The notes: generated from the letters alone by a model not told the origin. Positions 8,411-17,611 are shown, numbered from the stretch's first letter. The stretch is 64,000 nt of DNA from Methylobacterium frigidaeris (GCF_022179185.1 NZ_BPQJ01000011.1:1-64000), one strand, 5' to 3'. Made by a program: numbers and translations.

Positions 8411-9294
8411 GCGGCCGCCTCGAACAGGGACGGCGCGAAGGTGCCCTCGTGCTCCAGCTCGGTCGGGCCGGTCATGCGGACGTGGTCGTCCTCGCCCCAG
8501 GCGATGCGCAAGTCGCCGCCGGGCAGCGTCACGGTGGCCTCGCGGCCAGTGAGGCGCAGGCGGGCGGCCGCGACGAGGGCGGCGCAGGCGGCGGTGCCGC
8601 AAGCGCGCGTGAGGCCGGCGCCGCGCTCCCAGACCCGCAGGCGGATGCGCGCGCGGTCGATCACCTGGGCGAGGGAGATGTTGGCCCGATCCGGGAAGAT
8701 CGGGTGCGATTCGAGCAGCGGGCCGATCCGGCCGAGGTCGTAGGTCTCGGGGTCGCGCCCGACGAAGAACACCGCGTGCGGGTTGCCCATGCTGACCGCG
8801 CCGGGCGAGTGCAGCACCGGATCGTCGATCGGCCCGACCTGCAACTCGATGCGGCGGGTATCGGGGAACGGCTCGGCGAGCGGAATTTCGTTCCAAGCCA
8901 GCCGCGGCGCCCCCATGTCGACGGTGAAATCCACGGGCGACACGCGCACGACCTCGAGGAGCCCGGGCCTGGTCTCGAGAACCAGGTGCTCGCCCAGCGT
9001 CGGGCGGGCCATGACCGGATCGTCGAGCATCGCCCAGGCGACGCAGCGCGTGCCGTTGCCGCAGGCGCCAGCCTCCGAGCCATCGGTGTTGTAGATCCGC
9101 ACGAACGCGTCGGTGCCCGGGGTGACGGGATCGTGCAGCACCATCATCTGGTCGAAGCGCGATGCCGGGTCGGCCGCGATGGCGCGGGCCTCGTCCGGTT
9201 GCACCCGAGTGTCGCTCCCGCGCAGGTCCAGCACCACGATCTCGTTGCCGAGTCCGTTCATCTTCAGGAAGCGGCGATGGGCGAGGGGGGACAC
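8407..9294 (-). CDS. dapF: Diaminopimelate epimerase
   Basis: The enzyme (295 aa) interconverts LL- and meso-diaminopimelate, the last step before lysine and a direct precursor of peptidoglycan. The two catalytic cysteines are visible: Cys78 in ACGNGTRC and the second in [11 protein letters not shown] near residue 230. The N-terminus [19 protein letters not shown] is typical. I chose GTG 9294, 11 codons before KMNGLGN, with GGAGAG about 10 bases upstream; ATG at KMN would also be possible. It forms an operon with mtaB, whose start overlaps its stop, a pairing frequently seen in Rhizobiales. Confidence 0.95.
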   Translation of the reverse strand: MSPLAHRRFLKMNGLGNEIVVLDLRGSDTRVQPDEARAIAADPASRFDQMMVLHDPVTPGTDAFVRIYNTDGSEAGACGNGTRCVAWAMLDDPVMARPTLGEHLVLETRPGLLEVVRVSPVDFTVDMGAPRLAWNEIPLAEPFPDTRRIELQVGPIDDPVLHSPGAVSMGNPHAVFFVGRDPETYDLGRIGPLLESHPIFPDRANISLAQVIDRARIRLRVWERGAGLTRACGTAACAALVAAARLRLTGREATVTLPGGDLRIAWGEDDHVRMTGPTELEHEGTFAPSLFEAAA

Positions 9295-9525
9295 GGGCAG
9301 GACTCTCCGAGAAGCACCGCTCAGATGGGGACCGGGTGGTGTATGGACCAGAACCGGCCGGCAGGCGAGCCGACCGGACCTCGGCATGAGGACCGCGCCC
9401 TCACGCTCTCGCGATGAGCCCGCAACGGCTTTGCGCTTGACGCGTTCGATCCGGCCGGCGATGCCGACCCACGCCAAAGCCGGCCGGCCCTGCCGGCCCA
9501 CGCCAAAGCCCGGAGCGCCCCGCCC

Positions 9526-10302
9526 GTGATGAAGACCCGCTTCCCGACGATCGCGATCGGCCTCGCCGCGTCCCTGGCCTGCGGGGCCTCGGTGTTTGCC
9601 CAGCAGCCCACCCCGGCGCCATCGCCGGCACCCGCGCCTTCACCGGCCGCCCCCCCGGCCGGCACCCCGTCGCCGGCGCAGTCGACCCCGCTGCCGACCA
9701 CCACGGCGCCCGGTCCCGGCCCGGGGCCGAATCAGGCGCCGACTCCGCCCGCGCCCGAGAAGGCGCTCCCGCCCGCGACCCCTGTGCCGCCGACCGCCGG
9801 GCGCCCGCCGCTCGTCGCCAATCCGGGCGACCCGTCCGACGTCGACGAGGTGACGTTGCCGGCCAAGCCCGCCGCGATCCTGTCCGGCACGGCGAAGTGG
9901 GACCAGGCGCTGCCGAGCCTCAGGGACGCCATCGCCAAGGTCGAGGCGGCGCTTGCGGGAGCCGGCATCAGGGCGAACGGCAAGCCGATCTCGGTCTTCA
10001 CCCGCACCGACGACGACGGCTTCCAGTACGAGGTGATGGTGCCGGTCGAGGCCGCCCCGAACCCGCGTCCCGCCGGCCTGCCGGACGACCTGCGCTTCGG
10101 CGCCACGCCGAGCGGCAAGGCCCTGCGCTTCACCCACAAGGGCTCCTACGAGGGCATCGACCAGACCTACGAGACGGTGACGGCCTATCTCGACGCCAAG
10201 GGCATCCTCGTCCAGGACGCCTTCGTCGAGGAGTACCTGACCTCCCTCGCGAGCCCGTCCGACGAGGCGCTCGAGGTCAATATCTACGCGCTGCCGAAAT
10301 AA
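9526..10302 (+). CDS. Secreted proline-rich protein with GyrI-like (AraC effector-binding) domain
   Basis: The protein has 258 aa. A signal peptide (about 1-25, ending SVFAQ) leads into an 80-residue low-complexity linker of Pro, Ala, Thr and Gly. From about residue 115 a folded domain begins ([20 protein letters not shown], then [20 protein letters not shown] and [19 protein letters not shown]), which resembles the SRPBCC/GyrI-like small-molecule-binding fold of AraC effector domains. Such domains are usually cytosolic, so export is unusual. The start may be GTG 9526 or the adjacent ATG 9529. It stands alone and no partner is evident. Function is unknown. Confidence 0.8.
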   Translation: MMKTRFPTIAIGLAASLACGASVFAQQPTPAPSPAPAPSPAAPPAGTPSPAQSTPLPTTTAPGPGPGPNQAPTPPAPEKALPPATPVPPTAGRPPLVANPGDPSDVDEVTLPAKPAAILSGTAKWDQALPSLRDAIAKVEAALAGAGIRANGKPISVFTRTDDDGFQYEVMVPVEAAPNPRPAGLPDDLRFGATPSGKALRFTHKGSYEGIDQTYETVTAYLDAKGILVQDAFVEEYLTSLASPSDEALEVNIYALPK

Positions 10303-10344
10303 TCCGGGTCCGAAAACGGCTCCTCCCCTTTCCCGCACGACCGG

Positions 10345-10368
10345 AGCGTCAGCGGAGGGAGATCCGGG
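10345..10368 (+). repeat. Copy 1 of a dispersed 22-24-bp intergenic repeat
   Basis: AGCGTCAGCGGAGGGAGATCCG is repeated with one change at 13010-13031 and, reversed, at 29476-29497. All copies lie outside recognised domains. Confidence 0.7.
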
Positions 10369-10508
10369 ACCAGCAACGAGACTTCGCTGAGCGTCCGTGT
10401 GTCTGCACGTCGCAACATACGGAGCCGCTTTGCGGCACTTCTCTCCCGGATCCCGGATCTCCTTGCACGTCGTTTCAGTCCTCCGGGACAGGGGCGCTCG
10501 ATGCGCTC

Positions 10509-11108
10509 CTATTTCATCGCCCGCACCCGGGCGAGGAACGCGTCGTAGTTCTCGGGCGTCAGGATGCCGACGAGCTTCTCGCGGATGCGCCCGTCCGGCC
10601 CGATCACGAAGGTCTCCGGCACGCCATAGACCCCGAGATCGATGCCGACGCGGCCGGTCTCGTCGGCGCCCACTGCCCGGAACGGATTGCCGTGGCGGCC
10701 GAGGAAGCGGCGGCCGTTCTCGGGCTGGTCCTTGTAGTCGATGCCGACGAGGTTCACTCCGTCGCGGGAGAGCCGCACCAGCATCGGATGCTCGACCTGG
10801 CAGGGCGCGCACCACGACGCCCAGACGTTCAGCACCGTCACCTTGCCCCTGAGGTCGGCGGCCGTCAGGCCCGGCACCGCGACGCCGTCCTGCGTCAGTC
10901 CGGGCACCGGCGGCAGGGTGAAATCGGGCACCTGGCGGCCGATCAGGGCCGAGGGGATGGCCGAGGGGTCGTAGCCGGTGGTGAGGAGCTTGCCGAGGAA
11001 GATGCCGGCGAGCGCCGCGAAGGCGAGGAGCGGCAGCAGGAACAGCAGCCGGCCACGGCGCGGCGTCTCCTCATTCTCCTCGAGCGGATGCACGGGGGCG
11101 TCGCTCAC
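10509..11108 (-). CDS. ccmG: Thiol:disulfide interchange protein CcmG (DsbE)
   Basis: This membrane-anchored periplasmic thioredoxin (199 aa) reduces apocytochrome c cysteines before haem attachment. One N-terminal membrane helix (about 20-40, LLFLLPLLAFAALAGIFLG) is followed by a thioredoxin domain. The active site is WASWCAPC, and a cis-Pro region (YGVPETFVI) is present, as in DsbE proteins. The GTG start at 11108 overlaps the ccmD stop by 4 bp. It is the last gene of a minus-strand ccmC-ccmD-ccmG block. The ccmA, ccmB, ccmE, ccmF and ccmH genes are not in this window. Confidence 0.94.
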   Translation of the reverse strand: MSDAPVHPLEENEETPRRGRLLFLLPLLAFAALAGIFLGKLLTTGYDPSAIPSALIGRQVPDFTLPPVPGLTQDGVAVPGLTAADLRGKVTVLNVWASWCAPCQVEHPMLVRLSRDGVNLVGIDYKDQPENGRRFLGRHGNPFRAVGADETGRVGIDLGVYGVPETFVIGPDGRIREKLVGILTPENYDAFLARVRAMK

Positions 11109-11275
11109 CGGCGGCCCCGCGATGATTCTTGTTTCCGGGGCTCTTGCGCCAGCCGGGCGAGGGCCCGCTCCTGCGCCCGCCGGTCGAGGAGCGCATGGGC
11201 AACGAGCCCGAGGATCACCAGGGCGGTGAAGCCGTAGGCACCGAGGATGAAGGCGGCGTGGGGCCCGAGATCCAT
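11105..11275 (-). CDS. ccmD: Haem exporter subunit CcmD
   Basis: This 56-aa single-span membrane protein begins [16 protein letters not shown], continues with a hydrophobic helix (about 8-30), then a charged cytoplasmic tail ([14 protein letters not shown]). CcmD associates with CcmC and CcmE and helps release holo-CcmE. The ATG at 11275 follows the ccmC stop after two bases, and its TGA overlaps the GTG of ccmG. Position, length and sequence all fit. Confidence 0.92.
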   Translation of the reverse strand: MDLGPHAAFILGAYGFTALVILGLVAHALLDRRAQERALARLAQEPRKQESSRGRR

Positions 11276-11277
11276 GC

Positions 11278-12072
11278 TCAGGCCGCCTGTGGTGCCAGCA
11301 GGGCGGCGTCGAGCCGCTCGGCCTCGAGGATTGCCAGGGTGCGCACGCGCCGGCGCAGGATCTCGGTGCGCATCGCCTGGAGGTGCAGGGCGATGCCGAG
11401 CACGGAGGCGGCGGCGATCATCACCAGCAGGGGATAGAGCATGGTCGGGTGGATGGTCGGCCCGCCCATCCGGAGGATCGAGGCCGGCTGGTGCAGGGTC
11501 GACCACCAGTTCACCGAGAACTTGATGATCGGCAGGTTGACGGCGCCGACGAGGGTCAGGATCGCGACCGCCCGGGCGGCCCGGTTCGGGTCCTCGATGG
11601 TTCGCCACAGGGCGAGCAGCCCGCAATAGATCAGGAACAGCACCAGCATCGAGGTCAGGCGCGCGTCCCAGACCCAGTAGGTGCCCCACATCGGCTTGCC
11701 CCAGAGCGAGCCGGTGACGAGGCAGATCAGCGTGAAGGCCGCACCGATCGGGGCGGCGGCGCGCTGGGCGACGTCCGCCAGGGGATGACGCCAGATCAGG
11801 GTGCCGAGCGCCGAGACCGCCATGGCGCCGTAGAAGAACACCGCCATCCAGGCCGCCGGCACGTGGATGTACATGATCCGCACCGTCTCGCCCTGCTGGT
11901 AGTCGGGCGGGGCTACGAACCAGGTCAGGTACTGGCCGACGGCCAGCAGCACGAGGGCGAGGCCCGCCACCCAGGGCAGGAGAGCCCCGGACCAGCGCAT
12001 GAAATGGCCGGGCTGCGCCAGCCGCGTGAGACGACCCATCGGCATCATGGGCTTCATGGCATCCGTCGACAT
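11278..12072 (-). CDS. ccmC: Haem exporter/handling protein CcmC
   Basis: CcmC (264 aa) has six membrane helices and presents haem to CcmE in cytochrome c maturation. The tryptophan-rich haem-binding motif [13 protein letters not shown] is present, with flanking His residues (YIHVPAAWM and STLHQPASI). The start at 12072 is the outermost ATG; a shorter form beginning at MKPMMPMGR is possible. It leads the ccmC-ccmD-ccmG transcription unit. The 150 bp to the divergent DUF1328 gene must contain its promoter. Confidence 0.95.
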   Translation of the reverse strand: MSTDAMKPMMPMGRLTRLAQPGHFMRWSGALLPWVAGLALVLLAVGQYLTWFVAPPDYQQGETVRIMYIHVPAAWMAVFFYGAMAVSALGTLIWRHPLADVAQRAAAPIGAAFTLICLVTGSLWGKPMWGTYWVWDARLTSMLVLFLIYCGLLALWRTIEDPNRAARAVAILTLVGAVNLPIIKFSVNWWSTLHQPASILRMGGPTIHPTMLYPLLVMIAAASVLGIALHLQAMRTEILRRRVRTLAILEAERLDAALLAPQAA

Positions 12073-12222
12073 CGGCGAGGGTGTAGCGCGCGGGCGCCCG
12101 CCGGGGCAATGCGGACGAACGGCGCAGACGAGGGCGGCCGATGGGGGTGGACGGTCCGGAACGAAGCGTGGCGGTGCCGGTTATCGCAGCGACTTTTCGC
12201 AAGGCGCCGGAGTGCTCCCACC

Positions 12223-12396
12223 ATGTTGAAATGGGCGATCATCTTCTTCGTGATCTCGCTGGTGGCCGGTGCGCTCGGCTTCACCAACGTGGCTTCCGGC
12301 GCCCGCGGCATCGCGCGGCTGCTGTTCGGGCTGTTCCTGGTGATCGCGGTGGTGATCGTGATCGCTGCGGTGCTGCTCGGCCAGGCGGTGTTCTAG
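12223..12396 (+). CDS. DUF1328 small membrane protein
   Basis: The product has 57 aa with two hydrophobic helices ([20 protein letters not shown], then a Leu/Val/Ile-rich second helix). It belongs to the DUF1328 (YtjA-like) family of small inner-membrane proteins, usually about 54 aa and of unknown function. GGAG lies 12 bases before the ATG. It is too short to be reported by many gene callers, but the family match is clear. Confidence 0.88.
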   Translation: MLKWAIIFFVISLVAGALGFTNVASGARGIARLLFGLFLVIAVVIVIAAVLLGQAVF

Positions 12397-12409
12397 GCCG
12401 GTCGCTGCG

Positions 12410-12436
12410 CTCCCCCGGTGCGTGGCGCCGGGGGAG
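12410..12436 (+). terminator. Hairpin between DUF1328 gene and GNAT gene
   Basis: CTCCCCCGG (12410-12418) pairs with CCGGGGGAG (12428-12436), loop 9 nt. The 3' arm overlaps the GGAGGGG ribosome site of the following gene, so the structure could both end the first transcript and mask the second start. Confidence 0.5.
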
Positions 12437-12441
12437 GGGGA

Positions 12442-13011
12442 ATGGCCTGCACGATGCGCCCAGCTTTGCGGGACGATGCGGCGGAGATCAGCCGCGTCGT
12501 CCTTTGCGCGTTGCACGAGAGCAATGCGCGCGATTACGGCCCCGAGACCATCGCGCAGGTCGCCCGAGGCTTCACACCCGAGCGGGTCGCCGCGATGACC
12601 GCCGAGCGGCAGGTCTTTGTCGCGATGGATTCCGGCCGCCTCGTCGGCACGGCGAGCCGCGACGGCGCGATCGTCCGCGCCGTCTTCGTCGCCCCCGACG
12701 CGCAAGGCGAGGGCATCGGCCGGGCTTTGATGGCTGCGGTCGAGCGGGCGGCCGAAGCAGCGGGCGTCGCCGCGCTCACCCTGCAATCGTCCTTGACGGC
12801 AACGGGCTTCTACGACCGGCTCGGCTATCGGCCCGTGCGGGAGAACCTGCACGGCGAGGAGCGGACGATCGTCATGGAGAAGCGGCTGGTGCGCGGGCAG
12901 GTGGGCGCGTTGTCCCGACTGTCCGGCAGCACGCCACACGACAGTGGCGGATGCGCATGCCGACAGGCTTGCGGCTCATCGAAGGCCAACCCCTCTCCTG
13001 GCCGGCTGTAG
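12442..13011 (+). CDS. GNAT family N-acetyltransferase
   Basis: This acetyl-CoA-dependent acetyltransferase has 189 aa. The core MRPALRDDAAEISRVV, the motif A loop VAPDAQGEGIGRALM and the C-terminal FYDRLGYRPVRE are typical GNAT features. The usual domain ends near residue 150 (IVMEKRL). The remaining 40 residues are Cys/Ser/Gly-rich and run to a TAG inside a dispersed repeat, so the tail is probably not part of the fold. ATG 12442 is preceded by GGAGGGGG. The substrate is unknown. Confidence 0.85.
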   Translation: MACTMRPALRDDAAEISRVVLCALHESNARDYGPETIAQVARGFTPERVAAMTAERQVFVAMDSGRLVGTASRDGAIVRAVFVAPDAQGEGIGRALMAAVERAAEAAGVAALTLQSSLTATGFYDRLGYRPVRENLHGEERTIVMEKRLVRGQVGALSRLSGSTPHDSGGCACRQACGSSKANPSPGRL

Positions 13012-13031
13012 CGTCAGCGGAAGGAGATCCG
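13010..13031 (+). repeat. Copy 2 of the dispersed 22-bp repeat
   Basis: AGCGTCAGCGGAAGGAGATCCG; the reverse complement of the copy at 29476-29497 and one base different from the one at 10345. The GNAT stop codon TAG (13009-13011) overlaps its first bases. Confidence 0.75.
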
Positions 13032-13114
13032 AAAAAGGACGAAGCGCTTGACGCGGGGCCGCTGCGTCCCGGCCACCGCGTCACTCACCATCGTGGACCG
13101 TGATCCCGCATCTC

Positions 13115-16084
13115 TCACGCCGCTTCCGGCGCCGCCCCCACCAGCTGGCGCGCCTGCAGGATCGACATCGGCTCGCCGAAGGCGAAGCCTTGCGCGTAGT
13201 CGCAGCCGATCTCGGCGAGCGCCAGGGCATCGGCCTCGGATTCCGCGCCCTCGGCAATGATCTCGAGCCCGAGTTCCTGCGCCATCCGGACGATCGAGCG
13301 CAGGATGCCGGAGCGGCCGTTCGCCATCTGGCGCACGAAGGAGTGGTCGATCTTGATCGTGTCGAAGGGAAAGCGCTGCATGTAGGTCAGCGCCGAATAG
13401 CCGGTGCCGAAATCGTCGAGGCACAGGCCCGCGCCGAGCTCGTGGATCCGGGCCAGCATCTGGGCGGCGTATTCCGGGTTCTCCATCACCAGCGCCTCGG
13501 TCAGCTCCAGCTTGAGCGAGCCGGGGACGACGCCGGTGCGGGCGAGCACGGTCTTCACGTCGTGCAGGAGGTCGTGGCGCAGGAGCTGGCGCGAGGACAG
13601 GTTGACCGAGGCGAAGATCGGCGGCTCGACCACCAGCGCCTGCTGCCAGGCGGCAAGCTCCGCGGCGGTGCGCTCGAGCGCGAAGACGCCGAGATTGACG
13701 ATGAGCCCCGATTCCTCCGCGATCGGCAGGAAGACCTGGGGGGCGACGCGTCCGAGGCGCGGGTGGTCCCAGCGCAGAACCGTCTCGAAACCCGCCACGG
13801 TGCGGTCCTCCAGGCGCACGATCGGCTGAAAGAGCACCTTGATCTCGTTGCGCTCCAGCGCCCGGCGCAGGTCGCTCTCCAGCAACATCCGCTCGCCGCG
13901 GTCGGAGCGCATGGTCGGGCGGTAGACCTCGATCCGGTCGCCGCCCTGGCGCTTGCCGTTGATCATCGCCAATTCGGCGTTCTTCACCACGTCGTCGCGC
14001 TTCACCACCGCGCCCGCCTCGTGCAGGGCGACGCCGATCGAGGGCGTGAGGAAGATCTCCCGGTCGGCATAGGTGATCGGCGTGGTGATCGCCCGGCGGA
14101 TGCTGTCGGCGAAGGCGATGATCCGGTCAGGGTCGCGCTCGGAGAGCAGGATGATGGCGAACTCGTCGCCGCTGACCCGGGCCAGGGTATCCTGCGGCCG
14201 CAGCAGCCGGTTGAGGCGGCGCGACAGGGTCAGCAGGATCGAATCGCCGGCCGAGAGCCCGATCGCGTCGTTGACCTGCTTGAAGCGGTCGATGTCGACC
14301 ACGAACAGCGTCGGTTTGAGGCGTGGGTCCTGGCTCGCGAGCGCCAGGGCGGCATCGAGCCTGTCGTTGAACAACTCGCGGTTCGGCAGGCCGGTGAGGT
14401 TGTCGTGGACGGCATCGTGCAGCAGCCGCTCCTCGGCGATCTTCGCCTCGGTCACGTCCGCGATAGTGCCGACGATGCGCACCACCTCGCCGTCGGTGCC
14501 GATCACCGGCCGCGCCTTGAGGCGGAACCAGTAATAGGGACCTGCCGCCGAGCGCAGGCGGAAATCCTGGGAGATGCGGCCGCGGCGCTCCTCGATCACC
14601 GTGTCGAGGGCGGCCGAGTAGCGCTCGACGTCGAAGGGATGGAGGAGGGAGAGCCAGTTCGCCTGCGGCCCCTCCAGCGCGCCGCGCTTGAGGCCGAGCT
14701 GCCCCTCGATCTCCGGCCCGGCGAAGACCCGGTCGCCCGGCACGTCCCAGTCGAACACCACGTCGCCGGCGCCGGTGAGCGCCAGCGCCCGGCGCTCGGT
14801 GTCGGAGACCAGGCTGTTGCCGATCCCGCCGCCCGCGAAGGCGTGCTGGAGCACCGTGAAGCCGATCAGCATCACGATCAGCACCAGGCCGCCGATCAGG
14901 GCCGGCTGGACGAGGTCGTTGTGGAGCTGGCCGGTGATGGCGAATCCCGCCGCCACCACCCAGGCGAGCAGCAGGAGCCAGGTCGGGATCAGCAGGATCG
15001 CCCGGTCGTAGCCGTTGTGGATGGCGAGGTAGACCACCAGCAGCAGGCCGACGCCTGCTACGGTCGCGATCGAGATCCGGGCGACGCCCGCCGCCACCGG
15101 CGGATCGATGACGGCCAGGCCCACGAGGCCGCCGAGGAACAGGAGCCAGATCAGCGCCACGTGGCTGTAGCGCACGTGCCAGCGGGCGAGGTTGAGATAG
15201 GCGAACAGGAACACCAGCAGCGTGGCGCCCAGGACCGCCTCGGCCGAGGCACGGTAGATCCGCTCGGCGGCCTCCGTGACCGGGAAGATGCGCTGGAAGA
15301 ACCCGAAATCGATGCACGCATAGGCCAGCACCGCCCAGGCGAGCGCCGCGGCGGCCGGGAAGATGATGGCTCCCTTGACCACGAACACGATGGTCAGGAA
15401 CAGGGCGAGCAGCCCGGCGATGCCGATGATGATGCCCTTGTAGAGGGTGAGGCCGGTCGCCTTCTTGCGGTAGGCGTCCTGGTCCCAGAGATAGACCTGC
15501 GGCACGTTGGGGGTGCGCAGCTCGGCCACGAAGGTGACGGTGGTGCCGGGATCGAGGGTGATGACGAACTGGTCGGCGTCCGGGCTCTCGTCGCGCTCGG
15601 GCCGGATGCCCTGGCTCGCCGTGATGGCAGCGATGCGCGAGCCGCCGAGATCGGGCCAGACCACCCCGGAGCCGACGAGGCGGAAATGCGGGGCCACCAG
15701 CAGGCGGTCGATCTGCTCGTCGGTGTCGTTGGTGAGCGCGAACACCATCCAGTCCGGCCGCGCCCCGGTCTCGCGCGCCTTCACGGCGATGCGGCGCACG
15801 ATGCCGTCCTTGCCCGGGGCCGTGGAGATCTGGATCAGGTCGCCGTCGGAGCGGTAGCGCTCGATCGCCGGGGTGAGGTCGATGGCCTGCGAATCGAGGG
15901 TGACGCGCACGGCCTCGACCGCGCGGGCCTCCGGCGCGGCGAGGAGCAGCCCGGCGAGGGCCGCGAGGCAGGCGAGGACGAGTGAGAGCGTGCGCAAGCT
16001 TCGGCGTCTTCCGACCGGACAGGGACGGCCACGGGGCGGCTCGGGGAGGTGCCGGACCGTACTGACGCCCAAGCTTCCGGGCAA
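13115..16084 (-). CDS. Membrane 7TM sensor with PAS, GGDEF and EAL domains
   Basis: This 989-aa cyclic-di-GMP signalling protein has, in order: a signal/anchor helix (about 29-54), a periplasmic domain of some 180 residues, seven membrane helices (about 240-440, a 7TMR-DISM layout), a PAS domain (about 460-570), a GGDEF domain and an EAL domain. The GGDEF signature is SGDEF, with the first Gly replaced. The EAL signature is ETV (FETVLRWDHP). The other phosphodiesterase residues appear intact: SVNLSSRQ, KLELTE, DDFGTGYS, IKIDHSF, IAEGAE and YAQGFAFG. It therefore may be mainly a phosphodiesterase. It stands alone; start choice is uncertain by up to 30 residues. Confidence 0.9.
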   Translation of the reverse strand: MPGSLGVSTVRHLPEPPRGRPCPVGRRRSLRTLSLVLACLAALAGLLLAAPEARAVEAVRVTLDSQAIDLTPAIERYRSDGDLIQISTAPGKDGIVRRIAVKARETGARPDWMVFALTNDTDEQIDRLLVAPHFRLVGSGVVWPDLGGSRIAAITASQGIRPERDESPDADQFVITLDPGTTVTFVAELRTPNVPQVYLWDQDAYRKKATGLTLYKGIIIGIAGLLALFLTIVFVVKGAIIFPAAAALAWAVLAYACIDFGFFQRIFPVTEAAERIYRASAEAVLGATLLVFLFAYLNLARWHVRYSHVALIWLLFLGGLVGLAVIDPPVAAGVARISIATVAGVGLLLVVYLAIHNGYDRAILLIPTWLLLLAWVVAAGFAITGQLHNDLVQPALIGGLVLIVMLIGFTVLQHAFAGGGIGNSLVSDTERRALALTGAGDVVFDWDVPGDRVFAGPEIEGQLGLKRGALEGPQANWLSLLHPFDVERYSAALDTVIEERRGRISQDFRLRSAAGPYYWFRLKARPVIGTDGEVVRIVGTIADVTEAKIAEERLLHDAVHDNLTGLPNRELFNDRLDAALALASQDPRLKPTLFVVDIDRFKQVNDAIGLSAGDSILLTLSRRLNRLLRPQDTLARVSGDEFAIILLSERDPDRIIAFADSIRRAITTPITYADREIFLTPSIGVALHEAGAVVKRDDVVKNAELAMINGKRQGGDRIEVYRPTMRSDRGERMLLESDLRRALERNEIKVLFQPIVRLEDRTVAGFETVLRWDHPRLGRVAPQVFLPIAEESGLIVNLGVFALERTAAELAAWQQALVVEPPIFASVNLSSRQLLRHDLLHDVKTVLARTGVVPGSLKLELTEALVMENPEYAAQMLARIHELGAGLCLDDFGTGYSALTYMQRFPFDTIKIDHSFVRQMANGRSGILRSIVRMAQELGLEIIAEGAESEADALALAEIGCDYAQGFAFGEPMSILQARQLVGAAPEAA

Positions 16085-16162
16085 GGCGGAGGCCCCGGAT
16101 CTCCCCTGCCGCCCGCGAGTGCGGCCGTCGTCAGGCTTCGATCGCTCTGCTTTGCGGCCAAA

Positions 16163-17284
16163 TCAAGTTGCGCGGATCGCTCCGCGATCCGTGACGGTGC
16201 CGAGGCCGGACGGGGCGGCGTCAGCCAGCGATACCATCTCCCAGCATTCCGGATGACGCATCAGCTCGGTGAGGAACGCGAAGGTCAGTGCGTGAGTCGG
16301 GCAGTTCGCCACGATGCGTCCCAGGATCGGCCGTCCGGCGAGGCCTAAATCGCCGACGAGGTCGAGGATCTTGTGCCGCACCGGCTCGTCGGGAAAACGC
16401 GCGCCGCCGAGCACCCGTCCCCCGAGGAGGATCGCGACCCGCCCTGGACGCGCACCCCGCAGCAGCGGCTCGCGGTCACGGGGATGCATCCGCCCTTGCG
16501 TCTCCGGACAGATCGAGCGCCGGCATTCCGGCCGCGCCGGTGCGGGCGCGAGGCCGCCGCACACGGTCTGCGAATCGAAGGATCGGGCCCAGAGCCTGTC
16601 CCGGATCGGGCAAGGCAGGAGCGTCCGGGCGAGGCGGGTCTTGAGCAGGGTGCGCCAGATCAGCGAGGCGTTGCCGAAGCTGCGGCTCGGGGCGATCTCG
16701 GTGCGGAACGAGGCCGGATCGATACGGCCGGACCAGCGCAGCACGCCGAAGCCTGGCAGCCGGTCTGTGCTGACGTCGACGCTGAACGCCTCGGCCGGCT
16801 CGGCGCGCAGGAAGCCGTGCAGGCCGTCGACCTGGAACGGGGCGCGGATGCGCAAGGCCTGGCGCGGCCGCTCCTGCGGCACCCGACCGGCGGCATCGAT
16901 CAGCGCGCACCAGCGCGCGGCCGAGCCGTCGAGGATCGGGATCTCGGTTCCCTCGACGGTGATCGCCGCATTGTCGATGCCTGAGGCCGCGAGGCTCGCC
17001 ATCAGGTGCTCGATGGTGCGCAGCTTGCGCCCCTGGCCGATGTCGAGGGCGGTGCTCATCCGGCTCGCGACCCAGCCGGCGGTGCCGGCCGGCACCTCGG
17101 TGTCGATCCCCGAACCGGGGCAGCGCACGGCGAAGCGGATGCCGTGGCCAGGGGGCGCCGGCGCCAGGGTGACGCGGGCGACCCGGCCGGTATGCAGCCC
17201 AGGCCCGCGCACCGACATGCTCCGGCCCAGCGTCGCTTCGCGCCGCGCGCTGTCCGCCGCGTGAGCGGCGCCCTCGCACCTCAT
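16163..17284 (-). CDS. lpxC: UDP-3-O-acyl-N-acetylglucosamine deacetylase (LpxC family) with middle insertion
   Basis: LpxC catalyses the committed zinc-dependent step of lipid A synthesis. This protein has 373 aa, against about 305 in E. coli. The zinc and catalytic residues are kept: Glu92-His93 (RTIEHLMASL), His304 and Asp308 (VRHKILDLVGDL) and His331 (CPTHALTFAF). Between SRSFG (200-204) and FPDEPVRHK there are 96 residues, about 52 more than in E. coli. The extra part (about 218-272) is rich in Arg, Pro and Cys and unlike the rest. LpxC is usually encoded in the cell-division cluster next to ftsZ; here it stands alone, so this may be a second copy. The start is ATG 17284. Confidence 0.82.
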   Translation of the reverse strand: MRCEGAAHAADSARREATLGRSMSVRGPGLHTGRVARVTLAPAPPGHGIRFAVRCPGSGIDTEVPAGTAGWVASRMSTALDIGQGRKLRTIEHLMASLAASGIDNAAITVEGTEIPILDGSAARWCALIDAAGRVPQERPRQALRIRAPFQVDGLHGFLRAEPAEAFSVDVSTDRLPGFGVLRWSGRIDPASFRTEIAPSRSFGNASLIWRTLLKTRLARTLLPCPIRDRLWARSFDSQTVCGGLAPAPARPECRRSICPETQGRMHPRDREPLLRGARPGRVAILLGGRVLGGARFPDEPVRHKILDLVGDLGLAGRPILGRIVANCPTHALTFAFLTELMRHPECWEMVSLADAAPSGLGTVTDRGAIRAT

Positions 17285-17611
17285 CTCGTTCGCCCGACCG
17301 TTCCGCCGGCCGTAGCGGCCGTCGTCTGCTGTTCCCCTGGGGCCGGCGCGGTTGTTCCGTGGGCAGGAGGGCTGAGCCGCCAGTCTCCTCGACCCCGGGA
17401 CTTGGGCCGCGCAGGACCCGCTCTCAGCGCTCGCGCGCTCGATTGCAGGTTGGTTCTACGGAGACTTGAGGGGCGCCGACATTCGACCGTTCGGCCTAGT
17501 TCAAGCGGCAGGGACGGCAGACGAAACGTCTTGCTGCACGCGGGACATTGCCGATTCGATTGTCGAGGGTGAGCGGATCTCTACGGTATGATCCGCGACG
17601 ATCGCCGCCGT
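17285..17611. other. Upstream region of lpxC, no gene seen
   Basis: No protein-like frame with a ribosome site is visible on either strand. The lpxC promoter should lie at the low-coordinate end. The high-coordinate end merges into the compound palindromic repeat. Confidence 0.5.

Noticed and set aside
8411..8896. Upstream extension of the mtaB frame
   Set aside because: It lies inside dapF in another frame and its translation is Arg/Pro-rich. The MtaB family N-terminus begins at the GTG at 8410.
16163..17284. LpxC as a pseudogene
   Set aside because: The frame is open throughout and all zinc and catalytic residues are kept, so the long middle segment is more likely an insertion that is tolerated.
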